Assembly (NCBI GenBank): GCA_030532245.1 | Contig: JAUNLN010000010.1 | Span: 7,014-64,265, forward strand | Reading direction: 5' to 3' | From: Actinomycetaceae bacterium | GTDB taxonomy: Bacteria > Actinomycetota > Actinomycetes > Actinomycetales > Actinomycetaceae | DNA: 57,252 bases | Part shown: positions 47,252 through 55,090 of the stretch, piece by piece | Numbering within the stretch: the first letter of the stretch is position 1 | How the letters are laid out: each line of letters begins with the position of its first letter | The notes under the pieces: generated by a model | What the model saw: only the letters and a program-made list of their open reading frames with translations | Databases searched by the model: none | Told to the model about the DNA's origin: nothing | Translations under genes and position numbers: made by a program

Positions 47252-47659
47252 TTAGTTGGTGCCTCGCTGTGCTTTGAGCTCGTCGCGGATCTCTTCGAGG
47301 AGTGCGACCTGCGGGTCGACTGCTGCTTCCTCGACGGCTTCTTCCTTCTTCTTGCGCTCGGCCCACTTGTTCATCGGCATGACGATGAAGAAGTAGAGGG
47401 CGATTGCGACGAGGAGGAAGTTGATGATCGCATTGATGAGGAGGCCGGGCTGTACGACTGCCGGCTCACCGGCGAGGCCGATGGTGAACTGGCCGACGTT
47501 GTCGAAGCGCGGCTGGCCGAAGATGCCGCCGATGAGCGGGTTTAGTACGTTGTCGGTGAGCGCGGTGACGATCTGCGTGAAGGCAGCGCCGATCACCATA
47601 CCTACTGCGAGGTCGATTGCGTTGCCGCGCGCAATGAAATCTTTGAATCCTTGAATCAA
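47252..47659 (-). CDS. mscL: large-conductance mechanosensitive channel
   Basis: Pentameric emergency-release channel for hypo-osmotic shock, 135 residues. N-terminal helix and TM1: GFKDFIARGNAIDLAVGMVIGAAFTQIVTALTDNVLNPLIGG. A periplasmic loop follows, then TM2 LLINAIINFLLVAIALYFFIVMPMNKW and a charged C-terminal helix bundle ending EEIRDELKAQ. Start is TTG 47659 with TAGGAG 5-6 bases upstream; the next Met would delete the conserved first helix. Confidence 0.97.
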   Translation of the reverse strand: MIQGFKDFIARGNAIDLAVGMVIGAAFTQIVTALTDNVLNPLIGGIFGQPRFDNVGQFTIGLAGEPAVVQPGLLINAIINFLLVAIALYFFIVMPMNKWAERKKKEEAVEEAAVDPQVALLEEIRDELKAQRGTN

Positions 47660-47759
47660 AGCTGCTCCTATTTGGTGTTGGCGCCCTGAGATTCAGGCCT
47701 TTTAGGCGGGTTGGGCGCGCTGAAAGCTTGGGATACGATCATCGGTTGGCAAAGTGCCT

Positions 47760-48533
47760 CTACTGTTGCCCTGTGGCGTCGCCTTGAGATGCGTCGTATT
47801 GGCCGACTTTGACTAGCGTGATCGCGGCGGAGTCCGTAACTCCAGCGACAACATTAGTGTCTTTTGGGTCGATTGCAAGGAACAGGGTTGCGCTTTGTGT
47901 TACAGTCCACTGGCTTTCGTCGGGTTGGATGATTTTGGTGATTTGCGCACCTTGTGTGAGCCGTGTTGCGGGGCAGGTTGGCGTGTCGTTGTCGCAGGTG
48001 GTTGGCGCGTAGATGTCGAGGGTGTCGCCTTTGGCGAATATGCCGGCGAGTTCGGCGGATACGGGTAGCGCGATGGTGTCGCGGTCGCTTCCCGGTTCTG
48101 GTTCGGCGGCGACGTATGCGGTGCGGATGATTGTGCCGGGTTCGAGGCCGACGAGGGTTCTTTGCCCGACGATGAGGTCTGCGCTTGTGACGGCATCTGG
48201 TGGGAGCGTGTTTACTCTCTCGCGCAGTTCGACGGCGTCGGCTTCGACGATTTCGCCGGCGTTAACGGGTTTCACCGCAATGATTGCGGGGGAGCCGAAG
48301 GGCTGGATGATTGCGGCGAGCGTCAGGAATGTCGCTAGGGTCGCAAGGGTGATGAGGATGAGTTTGCGCCGCTTGAACAGGATGCTTCCAACGAGACCAA
48401 GTTTTTCTTTCACGTCTTGGATGTTCGCAGGATTATTGAGGAGGAGTTTGCCAAGAACCCCAGTCTGTGGACAGGCGCGGGCGGCTGGCTCCTGTGGATC
48501 AAGTCTGCGGCCGCTCTTTATAGGAGTACCCAC
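47760..48533 (-). CDS. SAF-domain membrane protein (CpaB/RcpC-like)
   Basis: Up to 257 residues. A single TM near residues 56-78 (RRKLILITLATLATFLTLAAIIQ) is followed by a SAF domain (AIIAVKPVNAGEIVEADAVELRERVNTLPPDAVTSADLIVGQRTLVGLEPGTIIR). An RcpC-like region follows, including LPVSAELAGIFAKGDTLDIYAP and QWTVTQSATLFLAIDPKDTNVVAG. This matches the Flp-pilus CpaB shape, but no other pilus gene is present. The same gene type sits near mscL and 5-FCL in related genomes. The N-terminus overlaps the 5-FCL gene by 16 bases and the start is uncertain. Confidence 0.75.
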   Translation of the reverse strand: MGTPIKSGRRLDPQEPAARACPQTGVLGKLLLNNPANIQDVKEKLGLVGSILFKRRKLILITLATLATFLTLAAIIQPFGSPAIIAVKPVNAGEIVEADAVELRERVNTLPPDAVTSADLIVGQRTLVGLEPGTIIRTAYVAAEPEPGSDRDTIALPVSAELAGIFAKGDTLDIYAPTTCDNDTPTCPATRLTQGAQITKIIQPDESQWTVTQSATLFLAIDPKDTNVVAGVTDSAAITLVKVGQYDASQGDATGQQ

Positions 48534-49333
48534 CCACGTTCGGTGATCACGCCGTCGATGCGCATGTCGTGCGGTTCGGTCGGAATCGTACCTGCCGCCA
48601 GAAACGCGTAGGAGGGGATTGCCGCAAATACGGGTGCACTCGGCGATTTCCGTTTCACGGTCTCGAGTGCGCGGTCGTACCAGCCGCCACCTTGGCCGAG
48701 GCGCGCTCCGGCCTCATCGATCGCGAGGGCGGGCACAATGATCAGGTCGGCGCTCACATCCACGCGCTGCGGTTCGCCCTCACTTGTGAACCCGATGGGC
48801 AGTTCGGATAGGGGAGTGCCGCCGGCGGCTGAAATGACGGGTAGCCACACTTTTGCCTGCACTTCCGCCAAAAAGTGGGAGAGGTCAAGCTCGCCGGGGA
48901 GCGCTTCAAATGCGATGAGGGAGGTGCCCTGGCCTCCGGCGCGAGTAGTGCCGCCCGAAGATTTGGCCGAGCGGTCGAGGTTGCTCTGCGAGTGTAAGCG
49001 GCTGCTCTCTTCGGTTCGCAAAGCCGCGAGCTCGCGTTGGAGGGAGGCCCACAGGTTGGAGGCGGTGTCGGAGCCGTCGAAGGTGCCGGCGCTCTTGCGC
49101 GCGGCTCTCATGATTTTGCGGAGTGCACGTTTGCGCTCGCCCGCGGTTTCGCCGCTACGGGTGCGTTCTAGGCTTGCTCGCAGAGAGTCTTCGAGGTCTG
49201 AGCTTTCGGGCTGGCCCTTGAGGATCGCGGCAGTGGTCGCCTCCAAGTCGTGTGCGGTGAGGCGACCCCCGAGTTCTTGCAGGTTGGAGCTGATACGGGC
49301 GCGGCCCCGCGTGGTGGTTTCGTCGCTGACCAT
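48518..49333 (-). CDS. 5-formyltetrahydrofolate cyclo-ligase, with extra N-terminal region
   Basis: Converts 5-formyl-THF to 5,10-methenyl-THF using ATP. The C-terminal half is diagnostic: ELPIGFTSEGEPQRVDVSADLIIVPALAIDEAGARLGQGGGWYDRALE, with the GGGxYDR loop. The core begins near GERKRALRKIMRAARKS (about residue 66). At 271 residues it is 60-80 longer than the usual ~190. The excess is an N-terminal Ser/Thr/Leu-rich segment, plus a short Ser/Gly insertion (LHSQSNLDRSAKSSGGTTRAGGQGTS) before ALPGELDL. It is divergent from galU, the same arrangement as in mycobacteria. Confidence 0.88.
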   Translation of the reverse strand: MVSDETTTRGRARISSNLQELGGRLTAHDLEATTAAILKGQPESSDLEDSLRASLERTRSGETAGERKRALRKIMRAARKSAGTFDGSDTASNLWASLQRELAALRTEESSRLHSQSNLDRSAKSSGGTTRAGGQGTSLIAFEALPGELDLSHFLAEVQAKVWLPVISAAGGTPLSELPIGFTSEGEPQRVDVSADLIIVPALAIDEAGARLGQGGGWYDRALETVKRKSPSAPVFAAIPSYAFLAAGTIPTEPHDMRIDGVITERGWVLL

Positions 49334-49482
49334 GTTGCTCCCTTTAGTCTTGGGCCTTGCACTGTCATTGTGGCACAGGATAGGGATGCGCCACCGGGCA
49401 CGCCCGTTTTTTTGGGGGGGTCATTTTGCGCTGGCCGGACTTCCTCCACGCTTTTGGCTGGTTCCTCAAGTACCCTTGATTC

Positions 49483-50424
49483 ATGGCTATTACTTTGGGT
49501 TCAGAATCGGTTCGTAAAGGCGTAATTCCGGCGGCGGGGCGGGGTACCCGATTTTTGCCGATGACGAAGGCAGTGCCGAAGGAGATGCTGCCGATCGTGG
49601 ATCGGCCGGCAATCGAACTTGTGGTTGAGGAGGCGACGAAGGCTGGCCTCGACGATCTACTGTTTATCACTGCTACGAATAAGCAGATGATTGAGGATCA
49701 TTTCGACGCGGCGCCGGAGCTTGAGTTGGCGTTGCGCAGCGGCAATAAGCTTGAGCTGCTTGAGTCGATTGAGCGGTACAAGCAGTATTCGCGCGTACAT
49801 TCGGTGCGTCAGGGGCATCCGCACGGGCTTGGCCACGCGGTTTTCCAGGCGTATCGCCACGTGGGGGATAACCCGTTTGCGGTGCTGTTGCCGGATGATT
49901 TGATGCATCCGGAGGATCCGGTGCTTGAGAAGATGATCGCGGTGCGTGAGCAGATTGGCGGCTCGGTTGTCGCGCTTCTTGAGGTGACGCCAGAGCAGGC
50001 TACCGCGTATGGTTCAGCGGCGGTGACGAATATTCCGCTTGCGACTAATGGCCTGGAGGGGGTTGCCGGCCTGCAGGAGGGCGACGTTTTCCGCCTGGAC
50101 CGCATTGTTGAGAAACCGCCGATTGAGGAGGTTTTGTCGAAGTACGCGTCGGTCGGCAGGTTCGTGTTGGATCCGAAGGTGTTTGAGATTCTGGAGACTC
50201 TGCCCCCGGGTCGTGGTGGCGAAATCCAGCTCACGGATTCGTTCCAGACTCTGATCGAAACGCCGGAAGAGCAGGGCGGCGGCGTAACGGGTGTCGTGAT
50301 TCGGGGCCGCAGGTTTGATACGGGCGACAAGCTCGGTTATCTGCAGGCGGTTGTCGAAATGGGGTTGGAAGATCCCGCGCTGGGCGAGAAGTTCCGCGAG
50401 TTTTTGACGGGGCTTAGCCTGTAA
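49483..50424 (+). CDS. galU: UTP--glucose-1-phosphate uridylyltransferase
   Basis: Makes UDP-glucose for cell-envelope and exopolysaccharide synthesis. 313 residues. Signature: VIPAAGRGTRFLPMTKAVPKEMLPIVDRPAIELVVEEA. Further blocks are GHPHGLGHAVFQAYRHVGDNPFAVLLPDDL, FRLDRIVEKPPIEE and GGEIQLTDSFQ. A CGGGCACGCCCG hairpin followed by seven T residues lies at about 49397-49415 in the upstream gap; it may be a weak terminator or attenuator. Confidence 0.96.
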   Translation: MAITLGSESVRKGVIPAAGRGTRFLPMTKAVPKEMLPIVDRPAIELVVEEATKAGLDDLLFITATNKQMIEDHFDAAPELELALRSGNKLELLESIERYKQYSRVHSVRQGHPHGLGHAVFQAYRHVGDNPFAVLLPDDLMHPEDPVLEKMIAVREQIGGSVVALLEVTPEQATAYGSAAVTNIPLATNGLEGVAGLQEGDVFRLDRIVEKPPIEEVLSKYASVGRFVLDPKVFEILETLPPGRGGEIQLTDSFQTLIETPEEQGGGVTGVVIRGRRFDTGDKLGYLQAVVEMGLEDPALGEKFREFLTGLSL

Positions 50425-50484
50425 TTGCGGCGCGGGCCCGTTGTTGCTGATTTGAAGTGGCGTTTGGTTTGAAGGGAAACGTTG

Positions 50485-51696
50485 ATGAGGTCGGTTGCGA
50501 ATTTTTATCGTGATTGTCAAGAGGCCGTGGGGCCGCAGCCTCCGCTCGATGTGATGCTCCCGGATTCGGTGGGTTGTGTGCTCGCTGAAGACGTGGTGGC
50601 GCCCTTCGACCTGCCTGTGGCGGATTTGGCGGCGCTTGACGGTTACGCGGTTCGCTCCGAAGACCTGGAGGCGGCTTCACCTGAAAATCCGGTGTCGCTG
50701 AGCGTAACTGCGGAGTTGCGTGCCGGTGACGTTGAGCCGATGGCGAATATTCGTGGAGGAGCTGTGCGCATCGCTTCGGGTGCGCCGATCCCGAATGGTG
50801 CGGACGCGGTGGTGCCGCTGGAGCACACGGATCATGGGCTTGCGAAGGTTTCGGTGCGTTACCGCCCGCAGCCGGGTGAGAATATTCGCCCTAAGGCGCA
50901 GGACGTGCAGGCGGGCGATGTGCTGATTAGCCGCGGCACGCGCGTTGGTTCCCGCCAGATCGCGCTGATTGCAGGGGTTGGTCGTAACCGTATTCAGGTG
51001 CATCCGCGCCCGCGCGTGGTGATCATTTCTATTGGTGATGAGATTGTGGAGCCGGGCCAGCCGGCTCGCCCCGGTTCCGTGTTCGACGCGAATGGGCACG
51101 CTCTCGCAACGGCTCTCACGGACGCGGGCGCGCAAACGTTCCGCGTGGCGGCAGTGCCCGACGAGCGTGCGATGCTTCGCCAAACGATTGAGGATCAGCT
51201 CGTTCGCGCGGATCTCATCATTACGACCGGCGGTATTTCGTACGGTTCGGGCGATACGGTTCGTGAGGTGTTGGGTTCGCTCGGCACGATTCGTTTCGAC
51301 TCGGTTGCAGCGTTCCCCGGTCATATTCTCGGTGTGGGGCACGTCGAGAACGGCACCCCAATCTTCTGTTTGCCTGGCGACCCGGTTTCGGCGCAGGTTT
51401 GCTACGAGGTTTACGTGCGTCCGGCTGTGCGCGCGATGCAGGGTTGGAGCACGCTGAACCGCCCGACTGTGCAGGCGCGTGTCGACCGCGGTTGGCGTTC
51501 CCCGATGGGTAGGCGCGAGTTTGTGCGCGTGAAGCTCGTGGGTAACCCGTCGGTTGGTTACAAGGCGACGGTTATGGGCCCGCCTGAGGCGCTGTTGCTG
51601 TCGGCGTTTGCTGAGTCGAACGCGCTCGCGGTTGTGCCCGAAAACGTGACGGATGTGCGCGCGGGTGACGCGCTTAGGTGCATGGTTCTTGATTAG
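50485..51696 (+). CDS. moeA: MoeA/gephyrin-family protein, probable Glp cell-division homologue
   Basis: 403 residues with the three MoeA domains. Recognisable: DLPVADLAALDGYAVRSED, RGGAVRIASGAPIPNGADAVVPLE, VVIISIGDEIVEPGQPARPGSVFDANGHAL and TTGGISYGSGDTVREVLG. Two active-site loops depart from true MoeA: the PGKP.xFG motif is FPGHILGVG, and LPGNPVS is LPGDPVS. The order galU-moeA-rimJ-membrane protein is that of the Corynebacterium Glp/GlpR locus and of mycobacterial moeA1, where the MoeA-like Glp interacts with FtsZ and its membrane receptor. No other molybdenum-cofactor gene is in the window. A structural division role is therefore inferred. The start may be TTG 50482. Confidence 0.85.
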   Translation: MRSVANFYRDCQEAVGPQPPLDVMLPDSVGCVLAEDVVAPFDLPVADLAALDGYAVRSEDLEAASPENPVSLSVTAELRAGDVEPMANIRGGAVRIASGAPIPNGADAVVPLEHTDHGLAKVSVRYRPQPGENIRPKAQDVQAGDVLISRGTRVGSRQIALIAGVGRNRIQVHPRPRVVIISIGDEIVEPGQPARPGSVFDANGHALATALTDAGAQTFRVAAVPDERAMLRQTIEDQLVRADLIITTGGISYGSGDTVREVLGSLGTIRFDSVAAFPGHILGVGHVENGTPIFCLPGDPVSAQVCYEVYVRPAVRAMQGWSTLNRPTVQARVDRGWRSPMGRREFVRVKLVGNPSVGYKATVMGPPEALLLSAFAESNALAVVPENVTDVRAGDALRCMVLD

Positions 51697-51699
51697 CGC

Positions 51700-52461
51700 A
51701 TGAGTTTTTGGGATCGCCTCCTTTCAACGAGCCGCGTGTGGGGGTTTGACGAGCGGCAAGTTCGGATCGTGTTTGAGAATCCCACGCAGCGCGGTCTCAT
51801 ACGCCGTACTCCTCGCGGTTCTGTGGATAGAGGAGGGGACTCCTGCCTTGGGGAAACCTCGGGGACGCCCCGCGAGATCCGAAACCTCACGCTCCGCCCG
51901 ATCCTCGGCAATGAGCACCGCAGGGTTGAACGAGTGCGTTGGGCAGACCGCGCGTGGCTAGAACCGTGGGAGGCCACGTTGCCCGTGGGCGTGGCTGAAA
52001 CGTTGCCGTCGCTCGCGGAGTATCAGCGTAAGACGGATGCTGAGGTTGCGGATGGGATTACCCTCCCGATGATGATTGAGGCGGATGGCCGGGTTATTGG
52101 CGTGGTCACTGCCTCCAACACGTTGCGGGGCGCGCTGTATACGACGACGGTTGGTTATTGGATTGTGTCGGATTATGCGGGGCTTGGGATTTCGAGTCTC
52201 GCGGTTGCAGCGGTGATTGATTTGTTGCTACTTCGTCTTGGTATGCATCGTGTTGAGGTGAATATTCGTCCGGAAAATGTGCCGTCGATGGGGCTCGCGA
52301 GGAAGCTTGGATTGACGGAGGAGGGGTTGAAGCCTCGTTTCATGCATATTGCGGGCGAGTGGGCAGACCATGTTGGTTTTTCGATTGACCGGGAGTCGCT
52401 ACCAACTGGTGGTTTGGTGAACCGGATTTGGGGTGTGCCACTGCGGTGGCAAAACGCGTAA
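51700..52461 (+). CDS. rimJ: RimJ/RimL-type GNAT N-acetyltransferase
   Basis: 253 residues. The GNAT domain starts RNLTLRPILGNEHRRVERVRWADRAWLEPWEATLP. It contains LPMMIEADGRVIGVVTASNTLRGALYTTTVGYWIVSDYAGLGISSLAVAAVIDLL (acetyl-CoA strand and loop), followed by MHRVEVNIRPENVPSMGLARKLGLTEEG and the C-terminal HIAGEWADHVGFSI. It acetylates protein N-termini or a small molecule; the natural target is unknown. The first ~60 residues precede the domain and include an unusual basic Gly-rich part. It lies 3 bases after the MoeA homologue, as in mycobacteria. Confidence 0.88.
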   Translation: MSFWDRLLSTSRVWGFDERQVRIVFENPTQRGLIRRTPRGSVDRGGDSCLGETSGTPREIRNLTLRPILGNEHRRVERVRWADRAWLEPWEATLPVGVAETLPSLAEYQRKTDAEVADGITLPMMIEADGRVIGVVTASNTLRGALYTTTVGYWIVSDYAGLGISSLAVAAVIDLLLLRLGMHRVEVNIRPENVPSMGLARKLGLTEEGLKPRFMHIAGEWADHVGFSIDRESLPTGGLVNRIWGVPLRWQNA

Positions 52462-52562
52462 AGCGGCGCAGTTGCGGCGTTTTTGTTTTGCGCTTTCTGT
52501 CACGTGAAAGACACGCCGAAGCACCATTCTGTATTGAATAACAATGATGTAATTATGGTTGT

Positions 52563-53561
52563 GTGAGTTTTACTGGGTGGATCATCGTTGCATTGGCCAT
52601 TGTGGTGGCCGTGTATTGGACGCCCGCGCTAATTAAAAATCGTAATGAGGTTATCGAGAGTCCGGTTGAAGATCGGTTTTCTTGTGATCTCAAGCTTGTT
52701 TCTTTGGCGAAGGAACAGCCTGGTTTCACTGTTTGTGGTGAGTCGGGTAGGAATCAGCCGCGTATTTTGCCTCGCGTGGCGGTTTGCCGAGTTGAGCCGA
52801 ACCTGGGTTCGGGGGACGTTCAGAGTGTCGAGGCAGATGTTTTAGGGGGACTTTCAATGGCTGAGTCGAAGCGCACCGCTTTTGCGGGCAATATTTCGGA
52901 GACGTCGCGTGATATGGCGAAGCTCCGCGCGTCGCGTGCGGCTCGTCTTGCGTCGGAGAATGCTGCGGGTAAGCGTAGGTTTGCGTTTGCGGCTGCGGCG
53001 TTGACCCTCCTTGTTGCGTTTGTGGTGGCGGCGTTGGTTTCGTCGTTTGCTTGGGGTTGGTCGCTGATTCCTCTTGCGGCTCTTGCGGGCACGCTTGTGG
53101 AGGGTCGTTTCGCGTATCGTCGTTCGGTTCGTGCGGCGGGCGTGGAGGCTAATCAGATGGCGTTGCTTCGCGGGCTTCGTAGGCGTGAGCAGGAGCGTTA
53201 TGATCGTGTGCGCGCGAGTGTGCATGAGCGTATCGCGGCTGTGGAGCCTGCTACGCCGGAGGTTTCTGAGGTGGTGGAGGAGGAGTCTTCTTCCTCTGCT
53301 GAGTCTGCTTCGTCTTCGGGTGAGTGGATGCCGCAGCCTGTGCCGAAGTCGTTGTTTGCTCGTTCGGAGGAGCGTGCTCCAAGGCGTGTGGTGGCTGATC
53401 CGGTTGTGGTGGGTGAGGAGGAGCGTGAGGCTCCTGTTCGTGTGCGCCCGGTGGTGGTGAAGCCGATGCCTGTGGATGCGTTGTCGTCTGAGGAGGCGGC
53501 TGCTGAGGCTCCTGCCGCGTTTGATTTGGAGAACGTGTTGGAGTTCCGCCGCGCTCAGTGA
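52563..53561 (+). CDS. membrane protein, probable GlpR-type receptor of the MoeA homologue
   Basis: 332 residues. An N-terminal TM (FTGWIIVALAIVVAVYWTPALI) is followed by about 110 polar residues and a central hydrophobic pair (FAFAAAALTLLVAFVVAALVSSF and WSLIPLAALAGTLVEG). A long charged cytoplasmic-type tail with Ser/Glu and Pro/Val-rich low complexity ends NVLEFRRAQ. No enzymatic domain is seen. Its position after galU-moeA-rimJ is that of GlpR in Corynebacterium and Rv0996 in M. tuberculosis, which is the main reason for the call. Start is GTG 52563, poorly supported by an RBS. Not to be confused with the glycerol repressor GlpR. Confidence 0.65.
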   Translation: MSFTGWIIVALAIVVAVYWTPALIKNRNEVIESPVEDRFSCDLKLVSLAKEQPGFTVCGESGRNQPRILPRVAVCRVEPNLGSGDVQSVEADVLGGLSMAESKRTAFAGNISETSRDMAKLRASRAARLASENAAGKRRFAFAAAALTLLVAFVVAALVSSFAWGWSLIPLAALAGTLVEGRFAYRRSVRAAGVEANQMALLRGLRRREQERYDRVRASVHERIAAVEPATPEVSEVVEEESSSSAESASSSGEWMPQPVPKSLFARSEERAPRRVVADPVVVGEEEREAPVRVRPVVVKPMPVDALSSEEAAAEAPAAFDLENVLEFRRAQ

Positions 53562-53602
53562 GTGTTTGACGCTCGCTGGGTGAGTCCGCTGTAGTTTGAA
53601 GG

Positions 53603-53653
53603 CTCCTCAGGTGTTGGGCTGGTTGGTTCAGTCTTTTCACCTGGGGAGTTTTT
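53603..53653 (+). terminator. rho-independent terminator ending the galU-moeA-rimJ region
   Basis: CTCCTCAGGTG (53603-53613) pairs with CACCTGGGGAG (53638-53648, one G-T wobble), loop of 24 bases, followed by five T residues. Confidence 0.8.
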
Positions 53654-53778
53654 CTATGTGCCTGTTGAGTGCGGTCGTTTGCGTGGGCGTGGGTGTCGTT
53701 GGTTGGTGGTTGTGAGCTTCTGCATGGTGGCTTGAATTAACTTTTTGGGCTGAGAGTGTTAAGCTGGTTTTCGCTATT

Positions 53779-53851
53779 GGGGCTATGGCGCAGTTGGTAG
53801 CGCGTCTCGTTCGCAATGAGAAGGTCAGGGGTTCGAATCCCCTTAGCTCCA
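53779..53851 (+). tRNA. tRNA-Ala(CGC)
   Basis: 73-base cloverleaf. Acceptor GGGGCTA (53779-53785) pairs with TAGCTCC (53844-53850). The D stem is GCGC/GCGC. The anticodon stem TCTCG/TGAGA holds the loop TTCGCAA, giving anticodon CGC (GCG codons). The T arm is AGGGG-TTCGAAT-CCCCT. CCA is not encoded. A terminator follows 6 bases later. The gene marks the left edge of the accessory region. Confidence 0.95.
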
Positions 53852-53857
53852 CAATCA

Positions 53858-53889
53858 CCCCGACATTTCGTTGATATGTCGGGGTTTTC
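53858..53889 (+). terminator. terminator after tRNA-Ala
   Basis: CCCCGACAT (53858-53866) pairs perfectly with ATGTCGGGG (53876-53884), followed by TTTT. A near-copy of the same hairpin occurs at 56092-56120. Confidence 0.88.
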
Positions 53890-54008
53890 TGTTACTTGTC
53901 TCGCCTGGCGGCTTAGGGGTTATAGGACAAACGGGGTGCGGGCGGAATCCTGGAAGGATTTTGTTCGGTACGGTTGTCAAGCGCCACCGCACGGTGTACT
54001 TACTCCGG

Positions 54009-54021
54009 TACTGTTAAACGT
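54009..54021 (+). promoter_or_regulatory. candidate leaderless promoter of the frameshifted regulator
   Basis: TACTGT (54009-54014) fits TANNNT and is 7 bases before ATG 54022; no RBS is present. Direct repeats GGTACGGTT (about 53968) and GGTACTGTT (54007) could be operator half-sites. Confidence 0.35.
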
Positions 54022-54503
54022 ATGACTCCGAGGAAGAAGGCAGTTGGTGCGGCAGGGCGCGAAATCGCCTTAATTCTTCTAGATGTCGCGAAAGAGCGCG
54101 GCGTGTCGTACAGGTCGCCAAGCGCTACGACTGGATTGTCGCTTAACGACTCGGAATCGTCTTTCGAAACGGAGGCACCGGCGCATTGATCGACGAGGTG
54201 TATACAATAGCGCAGGCTTCGGGCACGAGCGCGAACGCGGCGGTACGTGAGGCGGAGTCTCGTATTGCGGGGCCTGGCGGTGTGGGGGACGGTACCGCAA
54301 TGTCTGTGGAGTCTGGCAATGCTGGTGAGACTAGTGGCGGCGTTGGCGCTGATGAGCAGGCTGGCCGGGAGCGTGTGTTTGAGGTTTATAGGTCGGAGCT
54401 TTCGAGCGTGGATAAATCGGGTATGGTCGCGTTGCGGGGGAGTATAGATCCGTATGAAGATTTAGGTGAAGAATCCCAAGACAGGGCCGGGGAAGTGGAG
54501 TGA
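54022..54503 (+). pseudogene. HTH regulator interrupted by a frameshift
   Basis: Two frames read as one protein. The first (54022-54189) gives MTPRKKAVGAAGREIALILLDVAKERGVSY...ATTGLSLN and then drifts into unconvincing sequence to a stop. In the +2 frame, from about 54147, the line continues RLGIVFRNGGTGALIDEVYTIAQASGTSANAAVREAESR and runs to 54503, the normal second half of an XRE/Cro-type HTH domain with a polar tail (SIDPYEDLGEESQDRAGEVE). A single missing base near 54142-54150 explains it. The C-terminal frame overlaps the toxin start by 4 bases, so the original gene headed the toxin operon. Sequencing error or a separate TTG start at 54186 are alternatives. Confidence 0.55.
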
Positions 54504-54979
54504 AGACGCTGAAGCTGGTGCAGCCTCCCGGAATCAGGTCTACAGGAGGGGTACACGTACCGATTGAGGTTGATGCAACCAAGACCAGAGGGGAATCCGA
54601 CTTTGTGCGTGACCTGAAGTATTTCTGCAAGAAGTACGGGCTTGAGCACGCATACAAATCAATAGCTATCGAACTCACGGCGATCGTGGAACGCGCAAAA
54701 GAAGGTACGCTAACTTATGATGAGCGCTCTAGCAAATGTGGGACCGTTTGCCAGATCAAATCTCAGCCAGGCGTGTTGGAAGCGCGTCTCGAAACCACTA
54801 CCTACGGTGACAAGTCTTTATACGTTCGCCTGTTCTTCTCTGAACCTGAGGATTTTGAACTAATCCTCCTGCTGGGAACTTTATTCAAAGAGGATTTCCC
54901 GGTCGGGAAAGACCAACAGAACCTGCATGCTGGAAAATGTCAGGCCAGAGGTGACGCTTGGATAACAAGTCGCACGTAG
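54500..54979 (+). CDS. RelE/HigB-like toxin of a TAC module
   Basis: 159 residues. The C-terminal ~75 residues fit the RelE/Gp49 (HigB) mRNA-interferase fold: VLEARLETTTYGDKSLYVRLFFSEPEDFELILLLGTLFKEDFP, where a typical HigB reads 'lyRilYf...i.LLhgF.KK...P', followed by a helix rich in A/R/K (NLHAGKCQARGDAWI). The first 55 residues are an unusual helical extension. The GTG start overlaps the upstream regulator stop (GTGA). An XRE antitoxin gene and a SecB-like gene follow, the toxin-antitoxin-chaperone order of mycobacterial HigB1-HigA1-Rv1957. Toxicity is inferred from family and context. Confidence 0.65.
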   Translation: MKTLKLVQPPGIRSTGGVHVPIEVDATKTRGESDFVRDLKYFCKKYGLEHAYKSIAIELTAIVERAKEGTLTYDERSSKCGTVCQIKSQPGVLEARLETTTYGDKSLYVRLFFSEPEDFELILLLGTLFKEDFPVGKDQQNLHAGKCQARGDAWITSRT

Positions 54980-55090
54980 CGCTTGCATAAGGCGATTCGT
55001 GGCATATTATGACACTGAACGGCTCGTTATGTCGTTATAGGCATATTCTGTCCATTTGTGGAATATACAGAGAATGCGAGGAGAGCTGAG
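54980..55090 (+). promoter_or_regulatory. antitoxin upstream region with direct repeats
   Basis: This gap is AT-rich and has the direct repeat GGCATATTATG (55001-55011) and GGCATATTCTG (55040-55050), 39 bp apart. A related inverted sequence GGAATATACAG follows near 55060. It probably gives the antitoxin its own promoter and self-repression site, separate from the toxin promoter upstream. Confidence 0.4.

Noticed and set aside
49397-49415. CGGGCACGCCCG hairpin plus seven T residues upstream of galU
   Set aside because: The stem is only four to five base pairs with a minimal loop, and no gene ends on the plus strand before it. Noted in the galU entry but not called as a terminator.
53637-53858. 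73-codon minus-strand frame across tRNA-Ala
   Set aside because: It overlaps the complete tRNA and its flanks; the protein is Thr/Gln/Pro low complexity, an antisense artefact.
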